Shown here: one piece after another, positions 1-5,152 of the stretch
Numbering within the stretch: the stretch's first letter is position 1
Layout: each line of letters begins with the position of its first letter
Notes under the pieces: model-generated
What the model was told of the DNA's origin: nothing
Databases searched by the model: none
Seen by the model: only the letters and a program-made list of their open reading frames with translations
Program-made: the position numbers and the translations under genes
Source of the DNA: JALYXS01 sp051003795
GTDB lineage: Bacteria > Acidobacteriota > Terriglobia > Bryobacterales > Bryobacteraceae
Direction: 5' to 3'
DNA: 9,689 nt
Assembly: GCA_051003795.1 (NCBI GenBank)
Contig: JBPCKZ010000229.1
Coordinates: 1 to 9,689 of the forward strand

Positions 1-31
1 GTCCACACTCGTGTGGACACAAGTTTTCGCC
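1..31 (+). repeat. Truncated third copy of the repeat (cut by the window edge)
   Basis: On the plus strand it carries the large palindrome GTCCACACTCGTGTGGACAC (1-20) followed by AAGTTTTCGCC. It aligns to 4155-4186 with one substitution and one T fewer. It is oriented opposite to the neighbouring copy at 38-90. The small hairpin and the TTGTGGCGCGG end should lie just left of the window. Confidence 0.8.
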
Positions 32-62
32 GTTCCGAACCCGTGTCCACACGAGTGTGGAC
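1..62. repeat. 20-bp perfect inverted repeat formed by the two adjacent copies
   Basis: Bases 1-20 are the exact reverse complement of 43-62, separated by 22 nt. Because each arm is itself nearly palindromic, the region can fold as two separate hairpins or as one long stem, like the paired inverted units of BIME-type REP clusters. Confidence 0.8.
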
Positions 63-90
63 ACGGCAGACACGAGTGTCCGCGCCACAA
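38..90 (-). repeat. REP-like palindromic element, inverted copy downstream of rplO
   Basis: Read on the minus strand this has the same order as the element at 4127-4186: TTGTGGCGCGG, small hairpin GACAC-TC-GTGTC (69-80), TGCC linker, large hairpin (arms extended to 12 bp here, 41-52 and 55-66), then GGGTT. Over the 48 bases 43-90 only positions 70 and 79 differ from the other copy, and these two pair with each other. It begins 18 nt after the rplO stop, so it is transcribed with the operon unless transcription ends first. Confidence 0.85.
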
Positions 91-108
91 TACCTTCCAG
101 GCTTCATC

Positions 109-552
109 TTACGCGCCAATCAACTCCGCCGTGCCGCCGGCCGCTTCGATCTTCTCCCGCGCCGATTTCGAGAACTGATGGGCCTGCACGCTCAACTTTC
201 GCGTCAACTCGCCCGTGCCCAGGATTTTGAGACCGTCGCCCAGCGTCTTCACCACTCCCAATTCCATGAGACGATCCGCCGAAAACGCGTCGCCTTCGAG
301 CTTGTCGAGCGTGTTCAGGTTGACTACAGCATACTGCTTCTTGAAAATATTCGTGAAGCCGCGTTTCGGGAGACGCCGATGCAGCGGCATCTGTCCACCC
401 TCGAAACCCCGCATGATGCTATAGCCCGAAATGGCGCGCGCGCCCTTGGATCCCTTGCCCGAGGTCTTTCCCGTGCCCGAGCCCATGCCGCGGCCGATGC
501 GCTTTTTCTTGTGCTTTTGCCCCGCCGGAGGTTTCAGATTACTCAGATTCAT
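109..552 (-). CDS. rplO: 50S ribosomal protein L15
   Basis: The product is 147 aa, a usual length. The flexible Gly/Lys-rich N-terminal arm is at residues 10-45 (KKKRIGRGMGSGTGKTSGKG), followed by RGFEGGQMPLHRRLPKRGF (48-66), which is highly conserved. The C-terminal globular part ends with LSVQAHQFSKSAREKIEAAG and the GTAELI strand. L15 is a late-stage 50S assembly protein. The start abuts the rpmD stop. secY would normally follow, but the TAA stop is followed after 18 nt by a pair of palindromic repeats reaching the window edge. Confidence 0.97.
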   Translation of the reverse strand: MNLSNLKPPAGQKHKKKRIGRGMGSGTGKTSGKGSKGARAISGYSIMRGFEGGQMPLHRRLPKRGFTNIFKKQYAVVNLNTLDKLEGDAFSADRLMELGVVKTLGDGLKILGTGELTRKLSVQAHQFSKSAREKIEAAGGTAELIGA

Positions 553-735
553 TTAGTCCACCACCGCCAACAGATGCGGGATCTTCTTGACCATGCCGCG
601 GAAACATGCCGTGTCGGGCCGGACAACTATGTGATTGACCTTCTTGAGGCCTAAGCTCCGCACAATCACCTTATGCTTCTCGGGCGTGCAGATTGGGCTG
701 CGAATCAGCTTGATTTTGATGGTTCCCGATTCCAT
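553..735 (-). CDS. rpmD: 50S ribosomal protein L30
   Basis: The product is 60 aa, as expected for bacterial L30. The ferredoxin-like fold is readable: TIKIKLIRSPICTPEKHK, VIVRSLGLKKVNHIVVRPDT and the GMVKKIPHLLAV end. L30 is a small peripheral protein near the 5S rRNA region and is absent from some bacterial lineages. The gene sits in its usual place between rpsE and rplO. Its TAA stop directly abuts the rplO ATG with no intervening base. A short AGG-containing leader precedes the start. Confidence 0.96.
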   Translation of the reverse strand: MESGTIKIKLIRSPICTPEKHKVIVRSLGLKKVNHIVVRPDTACFRGMVKKIPHLLAVVD

Positions 736-738
736 GAG

Positions 739-1254
739 TTAACCTAAGTTCTCAACTGTAATTCCGCGCATCTCGGCTACATGGTTACGGTCGCGCAACT
801 GTTCAAGCGCGTCGATGGTCGCCTTCACCACGTTGTGCGCATTGTGCGTTCCGATCGATTTCGTCAACACGTTCGGAATTCCGCAGGCCTGAATGACGGC
901 GCGAACCGGGCCGCCGGCAATCACGCCCGTGCCTTCGGGCGCCGGTTTCAACAGCACCAGCCCGCTGCCGAACTTACCCAAAACCATGTGCGGGATGGTG
1001 GTCTCGAGCATATGGATCTTGCGCAGATTCTTCTTGGCCGCTTCAATGCCCTTGCGAATGGCGGAAGGCACTTCCTTCGCTTTGCCCACGCCAAAACCCA
1101 CCACTTTGGCGTTCGAATCCCCCACCACGATCAGGGCCGAAAAGCTCATGTTCTTGCCGCCCTTGACCACTTTGGTCACGCGGTTGATCGAGACGACCTG
1201 CTCTTTCAAATTCAGCGACTGCGGATCGATCCGCTTTGGTGCCGGTATTGCCAT
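739..1254 (-). CDS. rpsE: 30S ribosomal protein S5
   Basis: The product is 171 aa, a usual length. The N-terminal double-stranded RNA-binding domain spans about residues 18-80, with VTKVVKGGKNMSFSALIVVG (26-45), DSNAKVVGFGVGKAKEVPSA and IRKGIEAAKKNL. The C-terminal domain has APEGTGVIAGGPVRAVIQAC (105-124) and SIGTHNAHNVVKATIDAL. S5 shapes the mRNA entry channel and decoding fidelity. GGAG six nt before the start, inside the end of rplR, is a good ribosome binding site. rpmD starts 3 nt after the stop. Confidence 0.98.
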   Translation of the reverse strand: MAIPAPKRIDPQSLNLKEQVVSINRVTKVVKGGKNMSFSALIVVGDSNAKVVGFGVGKAKEVPSAIRKGIEAAKKNLRKIHMLETTIPHMVLGKFGSGLVLLKPAPEGTGVIAGGPVRAVIQACGIPNVLTKSIGTHNAHNVVKATIDALEQLRDRNHVAEMRGITVENLG

Positions 1255-1619
1255 TAGAACTCCAGTCCCGCTTCGCGCGCCGCATCGGCGAGCGCTTTCA
1301 CGCGGCCGTGATAGATGTATCCGCCGCGGTCGAACACCACTTTCTGAATGCCTTTTTCCTTGGCCCGCTCGGCCACGGCCTTGCCGATTTCTTTCGCCGC
1401 CGCCAGATTTCCGCCCGTCTTGCCGCCTTCCGATTTCCCCGCCAATGTCGAAGCCGAAACCAGTGTCCGGCCCTTCGTATCGTCGATCACCTGCGCATAG
1501 ATGTGCGATACGCTGCGGAACACCGTCAATCGCGGCCGCTCCGGCGTCCCCCGCAGTTTCTTACGGATGCGCACATGGATGCGGTTTCGAATAATATTCT
1601 TGGACGTCTTCTTAATCAT
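1254..1619 (-). CDS. rplR: 50S ribosomal protein L18
   Basis: The product is 121 aa, a normal length. Features are the basic N-terminal stretch IIRNRIHVRIRKKLRGT, the strand RPRLTVFRSVSHIYAQVIDD (28-47), the AAAKEIGKAVAERAKEKGI helix, and the strongly conserved KVVFDRGGYIYHGRVKAL (93-110), followed by AREAGLEF. L18 binds 5S rRNA alongside L5. The stop overlaps the rpsE start by one base (TAATG), so rpsE translation is probably coupled to it. Confidence 0.98.
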   Translation of the reverse strand: MIKKTSKNIIRNRIHVRIRKKLRGTPERPRLTVFRSVSHIYAQVIDDTKGRTLVSASTLAGKSEGGKTGGNLAAAKEIGKAVAERAKEKGIQKVVFDRGGYIYHGRVKALADAAREAGLEF

Positions 1620-1625
1620 GATGGC

Positions 1626-2162
1626 CTACTTGCTTCCCGCGCCGGTTTTGCCGACCTTCTTGCGCAACACTTCACCGGTGTACCGGACGCCCTTGTTCTT
1701 ATACGGATCGGGCTTGCGTAGCGCCCGGATATTCGCGGCCACCTGGCCGACCGCCTGTTTGTCGTATCCGCTCAGCACCAGGTGGGTTTGCTTATCGATC
1801 TTCAGATCCACGCCTTCGGGCAGCAGCAGTTCGATCGGGTGCGAATAACCCAGCGTAAAGCTGGCCACTTTTCCCTTGATGTCCGCCCGATACCCGATGC
1901 CGACGATATCCAGCTCGCGCGTGAAACCGGTCGAAACGCCTTGAACGGCGTTGGCGAGCAGCGCGCGCGTTAAGCCATGCAGCGCGGCTTTATCTTCGCT
2001 TTCCCTCACCAGTTCGAGACGTCCGTCCTTCTGCTCGATGCGGATGCCGGCGGGAACCGGGACGGTCAGTTTGCCCTTCGGCCCCTGCACTTCCAACCGC
2101 TCGCCCGAATTGATCTTCACGCCTTGCGGCAGTGGGATTGGCTTCTTTCCAACTCTAGACAT
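1626..2162 (-). CDS. rplF: 50S ribosomal protein L6
   Basis: The product is 178 aa, typical of L6, with two repeated alpha-beta domains. It starts MSRVGKKPIPLPQGV, has VQGPKGKLTVPVP (25-37), ANAVQGVSTGFTRELDIVGI (70-89) and GYRADIKG, and the C-terminal family signature PDPYKNKGVRYTGE (151-164). L6 sits near the sarcin-ricin loop, at the translation factor binding site. The ribosome binding region is weak (CTGGTAACG), so coupling with rpsH is plausible. rplR begins 6 nt after the TAG stop. Confidence 0.98.
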   Translation of the reverse strand: MSRVGKKPIPLPQGVKINSGERLEVQGPKGKLTVPVPAGIRIEQKDGRLELVRESEDKAALHGLTRALLANAVQGVSTGFTRELDIVGIGYRADIKGKVASFTLGYSHPIELLLPEGVDLKIDKQTHLVLSGYDKQAVGQVAANIRALRKPDPYKNKGVRYTGEVLRKKVGKTGAGSK

Positions 2163-2168
2163 ATTTCG

Positions 2169-2564
2169 TTACCAGATGCGGCAGAGCAGTTCTCCGCCGA
2201 TGCCTTCCTTGCGCGCGTGCCGTCCCGTCATGACGCCGCGGGGGGTTGTCAGGATATTGATTCCCAGCCCGCCCTGGACGCGAGGGATATCGTCCTGTCC
2301 CACATACACCCGGCAACCCGGCTTCGATACGCGCTCGATGTGCGTAATCACCGGAAGCGTGTCGGAGCCGTATTTCAGATAGATCTTGATGACCTTCTTG
2401 ACGCCTTCTTCGGCCACCTTGAAATTGGCGATGTAGCCTTCCTCTTTCAAGATGCGGGCGATCTCGGCTTTGAGCTTCGAGGCGGGGACGTCCACTTTCG
2501 GATGGCGCGCCAGCATGGCGTTGCGCACCCGCGTCAACATGTCGGCGATTGGATCGCTAGTCAT
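2169..2564 (-). CDS. rpsH: 30S ribosomal protein S8
   Basis: The product is 131 aa, the usual length. The N-terminal domain begins SDPIADMLTRVRNAM, the centre has KLKAEIARILKEEGYI, and the C-terminal domain has GLGINILTTPRGVMTG (99-114) followed by HARKEGIGGELLCRIW to the end. S8 is a primary 16S rRNA binder organising the central domain. In E. coli it is also the translational repressor of the spc operon; the protein's RNA-binding end is conserved here, but whether the regulation exists is not shown by this sequence. rplF follows after 6 nt. Confidence 0.98.
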   Translation of the reverse strand: MTSDPIADMLTRVRNAMLARHPKVDVPASKLKAEIARILKEEGYIANFKVAEEGVKKVIKIYLKYGSDTLPVITHIERVSKPGCRVYVGQDDIPRVQGGLGINILTTPRGVMTGRHARKEGIGGELLCRIW

Positions 2565-2572
2565 TCTCGATT

Positions 2573-2578
2573 CCCCTC
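2573..2578 (-). promoter_or_regulatory. Shine-Dalgarno sequence of rpsH
   Basis: On the minus strand this reads GAGGGG, 8 nt before the rpsH ATG in the 16-nt gap after rpsN. It supports the start ending at 2564. Confidence 0.7.
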
Positions 2579-2580
2579 GC

Positions 2581-2766
2581 CTACCAACTGGCCTTCGTCA
2601 CGCCTGGGATCTCGCCATTCAAGGCGAGCTGGCGGAAGCACAGCCGGCACATATTGAACTTGCGCAGATAGCCTCGCGGACGCCCGCAGCGCCAACACCG
2701 GTTACGATGGCGGCACTTGAACTTCGGCGTCTTCAGATCTTTTGCGATTTTCGCTGTGGTTGCCAT
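2581..2766 (-). CDS. rpsN: 30S ribosomal protein S14, short zinc-binding form
   Basis: The product is 61 aa, the length of the zinc-binding (C+) S14 rather than the ~100-aa zinc-free form. Zinc ligands are C24/C27 (CWRC) and C40/C43 (CRLC); a further Cys18 lies before the first pair and is not part of the usual set. The family core GRPRGYLRKFNMCRLCFRQL and the invariant ending GEIPGVTKASW are present. The original Met is at 2766, preceded by GGGAG and GGGAA in a 20-nt gap after rplE. S14 helps assemble the 30S head. Dependence on zinc may matter if a zinc-free paralog exists elsewhere; none is in this window. Confidence 0.98.
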   Translation of the reverse strand: MATTAKIAKDLKTPKFKCRHRNRCWRCGRPRGYLRKFNMCRLCFRQLALNGEIPGVTKASW

Positions 2767-2786
2767 ATAAAATTCCCGATCTCCCG

Positions 2787-3332
2787 CTATTGCTGCCGGA
2801 ACGGCATTCCCATGTTTTTCAATAACGACATACCCTCCGCGTCGGTGCGCGCGGTCGTCGTAATCGAAATGTTCATGCCCTTCGTCTTATCTACTTTCGA
2901 GTAATCGATCTCCGGGAAAATCAACTGGTCCTTGATGCCCAAAGTGTAATTGCCGCGCCCATCGAACGATTTCGACGATACGCCGCGAAAATCGCGGACA
3001 CGCGGAAGCGCCACGTTCACCAGCCGGTCGAAAAACTCGTACATCCGGTCGCCGCGCAACGTTACCATGCAGCCGATCGCCATGCCTTCGCGAAGCTTGA
3101 ACGCCGCAATCGATTTCTTGGCCTTGGTCACGATGGGCTTCTGCCCCGCGATCGCCGCGAGCTCGTTCGCCGCGGCATCCATCAGCTTGGCATTCTGCGT
3201 CGCTTCGCCGAGACCGATGTTGATCGATATTTTCTCGAGCTTCGGCACCGCCATGACGTTCTTGTAGCCGAACTCCTGGCTCAACGCCGGAATCGCGGTC
3301 TTGATGTAGTGTTCTCTTAATCGCGCGGGCAT
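2787..3332 (-). CDS. rplE: 50S ribosomal protein L5
   Basis: The product is 181 aa, a normal length. Recognisable segments are LREHYIKTAIPALSQEFGYK at the start, KLEKISINIGLGEA (31-44), the conserved AGQKPIVTKAKKSIAAFKLR (62-81), EFFDRLVNVALPRVRDFRG (99-117), and DGRGNYTLGIKDQLIFPEI. L5 binds 5S rRNA together with L18 and contacts P-site tRNA. In E. coli this gene's start is where S8 represses spc translation; only 4 nt separate it from rplX here and I could not identify an S8-like RNA site by eye. rpsN starts 20 nt downstream. Confidence 0.98.
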   Translation of the reverse strand: MPARLREHYIKTAIPALSQEFGYKNVMAVPKLEKISINIGLGEATQNAKLMDAAANELAAIAGQKPIVTKAKKSIAAFKLREGMAIGCMVTLRGDRMYEFFDRLVNVALPRVRDFRGVSSKSFDGRGNYTLGIKDQLIFPEIDYSKVDKTKGMNISITTTARTDAEGMSLLKNMGMPFRQQ

Positions 3333-3336
3333 ATCG

Positions 3337-3732
3337 CTATTTCTTGTCCAGAGTCTGCCCGCATTTCCGGCAGATTCTCGTCCGTACCGTTTTTCCGCCC
3401 GCCACGTGTTCCGTATGATGGCCGATGCGCACCGGTCCGCACTTGGGGCACACGATCATTACATTCGAAATCGCGATGGGGCTCTCGCGCTCCGCGATGC
3501 CGCCCTTGATCTGCTTCGCCGGGTTCGGGCGCGTGTGGCGCTTCATCATGGCGATGTGCTCGACCAGCAGCTTCCCCGTGTTGCTGACTTCGAGCACGCG
3601 GCCGGTCTTGCCTTTATCGCGGCCCGCGATCACCTTTACGTTGTCGTTCTTCTTGAGCTGGACGCGAACCGGCTCGACCGCGCTCTTTCGCTTCCCGGCT
3701 TTTTTGGCGTTCTTGGCGGTAGCCGCGGGCAT
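3337..3732 (-). CDS. rplX: 50S ribosomal protein L24, zinc-ribbon type
   Basis: The product is 131 aa, longer than the common ~103-105. About 20 Ala/Lys-rich residues precede the KOW domain, which is intact: VQLKKNDNVKVIAGRDKGKT (24-43) and GRVLEV. The middle has HIAMMKRHTRPNPAKQIKGG. The C-terminal part carries two CxxC pairs, C95/C98 (CPKCG) and C121/C124 (CRKCG), a likely zinc ribbon seen in many but not all bacterial L24 proteins. L24 is an assembly initiator for the 50S subunit. The long N-terminus is retained because the GGAGGT ribosome binding site is correctly spaced for it. rplE begins 4 nt after the stop. Confidence 0.97.
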   Translation of the reverse strand: MPAATAKNAKKAGKRKSAVEPVRVQLKKNDNVKVIAGRDKGKTGRVLEVSNTGKLLVEHIAMMKRHTRPNPAKQIKGGIAERESPIAISNVMIVCPKCGPVRIGHHTEHVAGGKTVRTRICRKCGQTLDKK

Positions 3733-3734
3733 AT

Positions 3735-4103
3735 TTAGATGACCTCCGGCGCGAGCGAAACGATCTTCATGAAACGCTTATCGCGTAACTCGCGCGCCAC
3801 CGGACCGAACACGCGCGTGCCGATCGGCTCATTCACTTCGTTGATCAACACCGCCGCGTTCTGATCGAACCGGATATAACTCCCATCGCGGCGGCGCGTC
3901 TCCTTGCGCATGCGAACGATGACGCAGCGCACGACCTTGCCCTTCTTGATCGCCGAATCCGGCGCGGCTTCCTTGACGCTCGCCGTCACCACATCCCCGA
4001 GACCCGCTCGAAGGCCGAGGTCGCCGCCGCGGGGCAGGATGCACATCAGCCTGCGCGCGCCGCTATTATCGGCGACTTCCAACCACGTTCGCATTCCAAT
4101 CAT
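3735..4103 (-). CDS. rplN: 50S ribosomal protein L14
   Basis: The product is 122 aa, as in nearly all bacteria. The family pattern is clear: VADNSGARRLMCI (10-22), GDVVTASVKEA, KGKVVRCVIVRMRKETRRRD, DGSYIRFDQNAAVLIN (73-88), and the C-terminal PIGTRVFGPVARELR and FMKIVSLAPEV. L14 lies at the subunit interface (bridge B8) near the binding site of the silencing factor RsfS. The start at 4103 is preferred over Met4 because of length and Shine-Dalgarno spacing. rplN classically opens the spc operon. Here it follows rpsQ on the same strand, so read-through from S10 is likely, but the repeat-bearing spacer may weaken it. rplX begins 2 nt after the stop. Confidence 0.98.
   Translation of the reverse strand: MIGMRTWLEVADNSGARRLMCILPRGGDLGLRAGLGDVVTASVKEAAPDSAIKKGKVVRCVIVRMRKETRRRDGSYIRFDQNAAVLINEVNEPIGTRVFGPVARELRDKRFMKIVSLAPEVI
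3742..3747 (-). promoter_or_regulatory. Shine-Dalgarno sequence of rplX
   Basis: On the minus strand this reads GGAGGT, an excellent match to the 16S anti-Shine-Dalgarno sequence. It lies 9 nt before the rplX ATG and inside the last codons of rplN (Pro-Glu-Val-Ile-stop). It fixes the rplX start at 3732. Confidence 0.85.
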
Positions 4104-4113
4104 AATTCGTTAA

Positions 4114-4119
4114 CTCCTC
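4114..4119 (-). promoter_or_regulatory. Shine-Dalgarno sequence of rplN
   Basis: On the minus strand this reads GAGGAG, 10 nt before the ATG ending at 4103. It is among the strongest ribosome binding sites in the window, as expected for a gene separated from its upstream neighbour by a hairpin-rich spacer and unable to rely on coupling. It favours the ATG at 4103 over the in-frame ATG at 4094. Confidence 0.8.
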
Positions 4120-4136
4120 GTGGCCTTTGTGGCGCG

Positions 4137-4148
4137 GGCACTCGTGCC
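4137..4148. repeat. Small hairpin of the element
   Basis: The arms are GGCAC (4137-4141) and GTGCC (4144-4148) around TC. The equivalent hairpin at 69-80 has GACAC/GTGTC: the second base pair is G-C here and A-T there, a compensatory change. Confidence 0.75.
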
Positions 4149-4152
4149 TGCC

Positions 4153-4174
4153 GTGTCCACACTCGTGTGGACAC
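4153..4174. repeat. Perfect 10-bp inverted repeat (large hairpin of the element)
   Basis: The arms are GTGTCCACAC (4153-4162) and GTGTGGACAC (4165-4174) around a 2-nt centre (TC). In RNA this would form a stable stem, realistically 9 bp with a 4-nt loop. The same palindrome occurs at 43-64 and, truncated by the window edge, at 1-20. Confidence 0.9.
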
Positions 4175-4200
4175 AGGTTTTTCGCCAGCCGCCGCAACAC

Positions 4201-4521
4201 TCATATCTTGACGTCCAGATCCTTCGGCTGCGCGGCCACTTGCGGCGCGCGGCGCACGATATCGCCCAACTTCCAGCGCTTCAACTTGCTCAACGGACGG
4301 CATTCGATAATCCGAACCACATCGCCCATCTTCGCCGTGCCCTCTTCGTCGTGCGCGTAAAACTTCTTCCGCTTTTTCACGATGCGCTTATAAAGCGGAT
4401 GCGGCACGCGCCGGCTGACCGCGACCACGATGGTCTTTTGCATCTTGGTCGAAACCACTTCGCCGACCTTTTCGTTCTTGTGCCCGGCCTTTTCGGCCTG
4501 AACCGCCGTCTCGTCCGCCAT
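4201..4521 (-). CDS. rpsQ: 30S ribosomal protein S17
   Basis: The product is 106 aa, longer than the usual 80-90. The conserved OB-fold runs from about residue 18 to 92: GEVVSTKMQKTIVVAVSRR, then HPLYKRIVKKRKKFYAHDEE and the signature GDVVRIIECRPLSKLKRW. The surplus is an N-terminal lead of about 17 charged residues and a C-terminal tail of about 14 (PQVAAQPKDLDVKI). S17 is a primary 16S rRNA binder in the 30S body. The ATG at 4521, one base after the rpmC stop and preceded by GGGGAAG, fits the operon best; starting at the internal Met27 would cut into the fold. This is the last gene of the S10 group, followed by a 97-nt spacer with a palindromic repeat. Confidence 0.97.
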   Translation of the reverse strand: MADETAVQAEKAGHKNEKVGEVVSTKMQKTIVVAVSRRVPHPLYKRIVKKRKKFYAHDEEGTAKMGDVVRIIECRPLSKLKRWKLGDIVRRAPQVAAQPKDLDVKI

Positions 4522-4522
4522 C

Positions 4523-4726
4523 TTAAACCCGCTTCCCCGCCAACTCCCGCTCGCGCAAAATCGTCAGCATGCGCGCGCGGTTTTTCTTCACATTCCGCAG
4601 CTTCTTAATCCCTTCGGTTTGGCCCATGGACAACTGGAAGCGCAGGCGGAAGAGCTGCTCCTCGGTGTCGTGCAACTGCGTTTTCATTTCGCGGTCGTCC
4701 AAATCCCGCACTCTCTGTTTCTTCAT
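4523..4726 (-). CDS. rpmC: 50S ribosomal protein L29
   Basis: The product is 67 aa, the usual size, forming the two-helix hairpin of L29. The conserved pattern is readable: VRDLDDREMKTQLHDTEEQL, then FRLRFQLSMGQTEGIKKLRN and the terminal helix KKNRARMLTILRERE. L29 lies beside L23 at the tunnel exit. GGAG overlapping the end of rplP, 6 nt plus the stop codon ahead of the ATG, supports this start. The stop is separated from rpsQ by a single base (TAAGATG). No oddities. Confidence 0.97.
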   Translation of the reverse strand: MKKQRVRDLDDREMKTQLHDTEEQLFRLRFQLSMGQTEGIKKLRNVKKNRARMLTILRERELAGKRV

Positions 4727-4729
4727 TCG

Positions 4730-5146
4730 CTACTCCGCCGCATCCCGCTTCACAAACTTGGTTTTCATCGGAATCTTGTGTGCCGCGAGGCGCATGGCCT
4801 GCTCGGCGATATCCGCCGCGACGCCTTCCATCTCGAATAGGATTTTGCCCGGCCGCACCACCGCCACCCACTGCTCCGGCGCGCCTTTGCCTTTGCCCAT
4901 GCGGGTTTCGGCGGGCTTCTTGGTAATCGGCTTATCCGGGAACAACCGGATCCAGACTTTGCCCCCGCGCTTGATGAAACGCGTCATCGCGATACGGGCC
5001 GCTTCAATCTGCCGGTCCGTCACCCATCCGCACGACATGGCCTTCAGGCCAAATTCGCCGAACGAGATCGACGATCCGCGCCACGCCTTCCCCGTCATCC
5101 GCCCGCGCTGCTGCTTGCGGTATTTGACCTTTTTCGGCATCAACAT
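4730..5146 (-). CDS. rplP: 50S ribosomal protein L16
   Basis: The product is 138 aa, normal for L16 (E. coli 136). It has the family start MLMPKKVKYRKQQRGR, the SFGEFGLKA segment (29-37), RQIEAARIAMTRFIKRGGK, and the signature PDKPITKKPAETRMGKGKG (70-88). Arg82 aligns with E. coli Arg81, hydroxylated there by RoxA/YcfD; whether that occurs here cannot be told. L16 helps position A-site tRNA and is a late assembly protein. An AAGGAA sequence inside the end of rpsC, about 10 nt from the ATG, is the probable ribosome binding site. rpmC follows after 3 nt. Confidence 0.98.
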   Translation of the reverse strand: MLMPKKVKYRKQQRGRMTGKAWRGSSISFGEFGLKAMSCGWVTDRQIEAARIAMTRFIKRGGKVWIRLFPDKPITKKPAETRMGKGKGAPEQWVAVVRPGKILFEMEGVAADIAEQAMRLAAHKIPMKTKFVKRDAAE

Positions 5147-5152
5147 AAAGAG

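Larger units (their letters stand above)
4127..4186 (+). repeat. REP-like palindromic element in the rpsQ-rplN spacer
   Basis: This element fills most of the 97-nt gap between rpsQ and rplN, the only sizeable gap in the operon. On the plus strand it begins TTGTGGCGCGG, has a small hairpin GGCAC-TC-GTGCC (4137-4148), a TGCC linker, a large hairpin GTGTCCACAC-TC-GTGTGGACAC (4153-4174), and ends AGGTTTTTCGCC. Bases 4127-4174 match the reverse complement of 43-90 at 46 of 48 positions. Two differences remain, 4138 and 4147, and they are paired with each other. There is no ORF of interest, no transposase and no clear target duplication. The operon RNA would carry both hairpins; no U-tract follows them on the minus strand, so it is not a standard terminator. 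The resemblance to repeats of Solibacter-type Acidobacteriota is from memory. Confidence 0.85.

Noticed and set aside
1..90. CRISPR array
   Set aside because: There are only two adjacent units, in opposite orientation, and the sequence between them is part of the repeat rather than a unique spacer.
13..654. Plus-strand ORF of 213 aa over rplO and rpmD
   Set aside because: It is antisense to two certain ribosomal genes and its first residues (VSTRVWTRQTRVSAP) are merely the translated repeat. A minus-strand ORF at 4100-4303 shows the same peptide for the same reason.
893..1594. Plus-strand ORF of 233 aa over rpsE and rplR
   Set aside because: It has Arg/Pro/Ser-rich, family-less sequence typical of the antisense frame of GC-rich genes; no own ribosome binding site or motif.
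4137..4174. Intrinsic terminator between rpsQ and rplN
   Set aside because: The hairpins are strong but on the minus strand they are followed by GC-rich sequence (GGCAGGCACG and CGCGCCACAA), with no U-tract. Ten essential genes lie downstream.
4104..4200. Promoter for the spc genes in the spacer
   Set aside because: No -35/-10 pair with sensible spacing could be made out on the minus strand.
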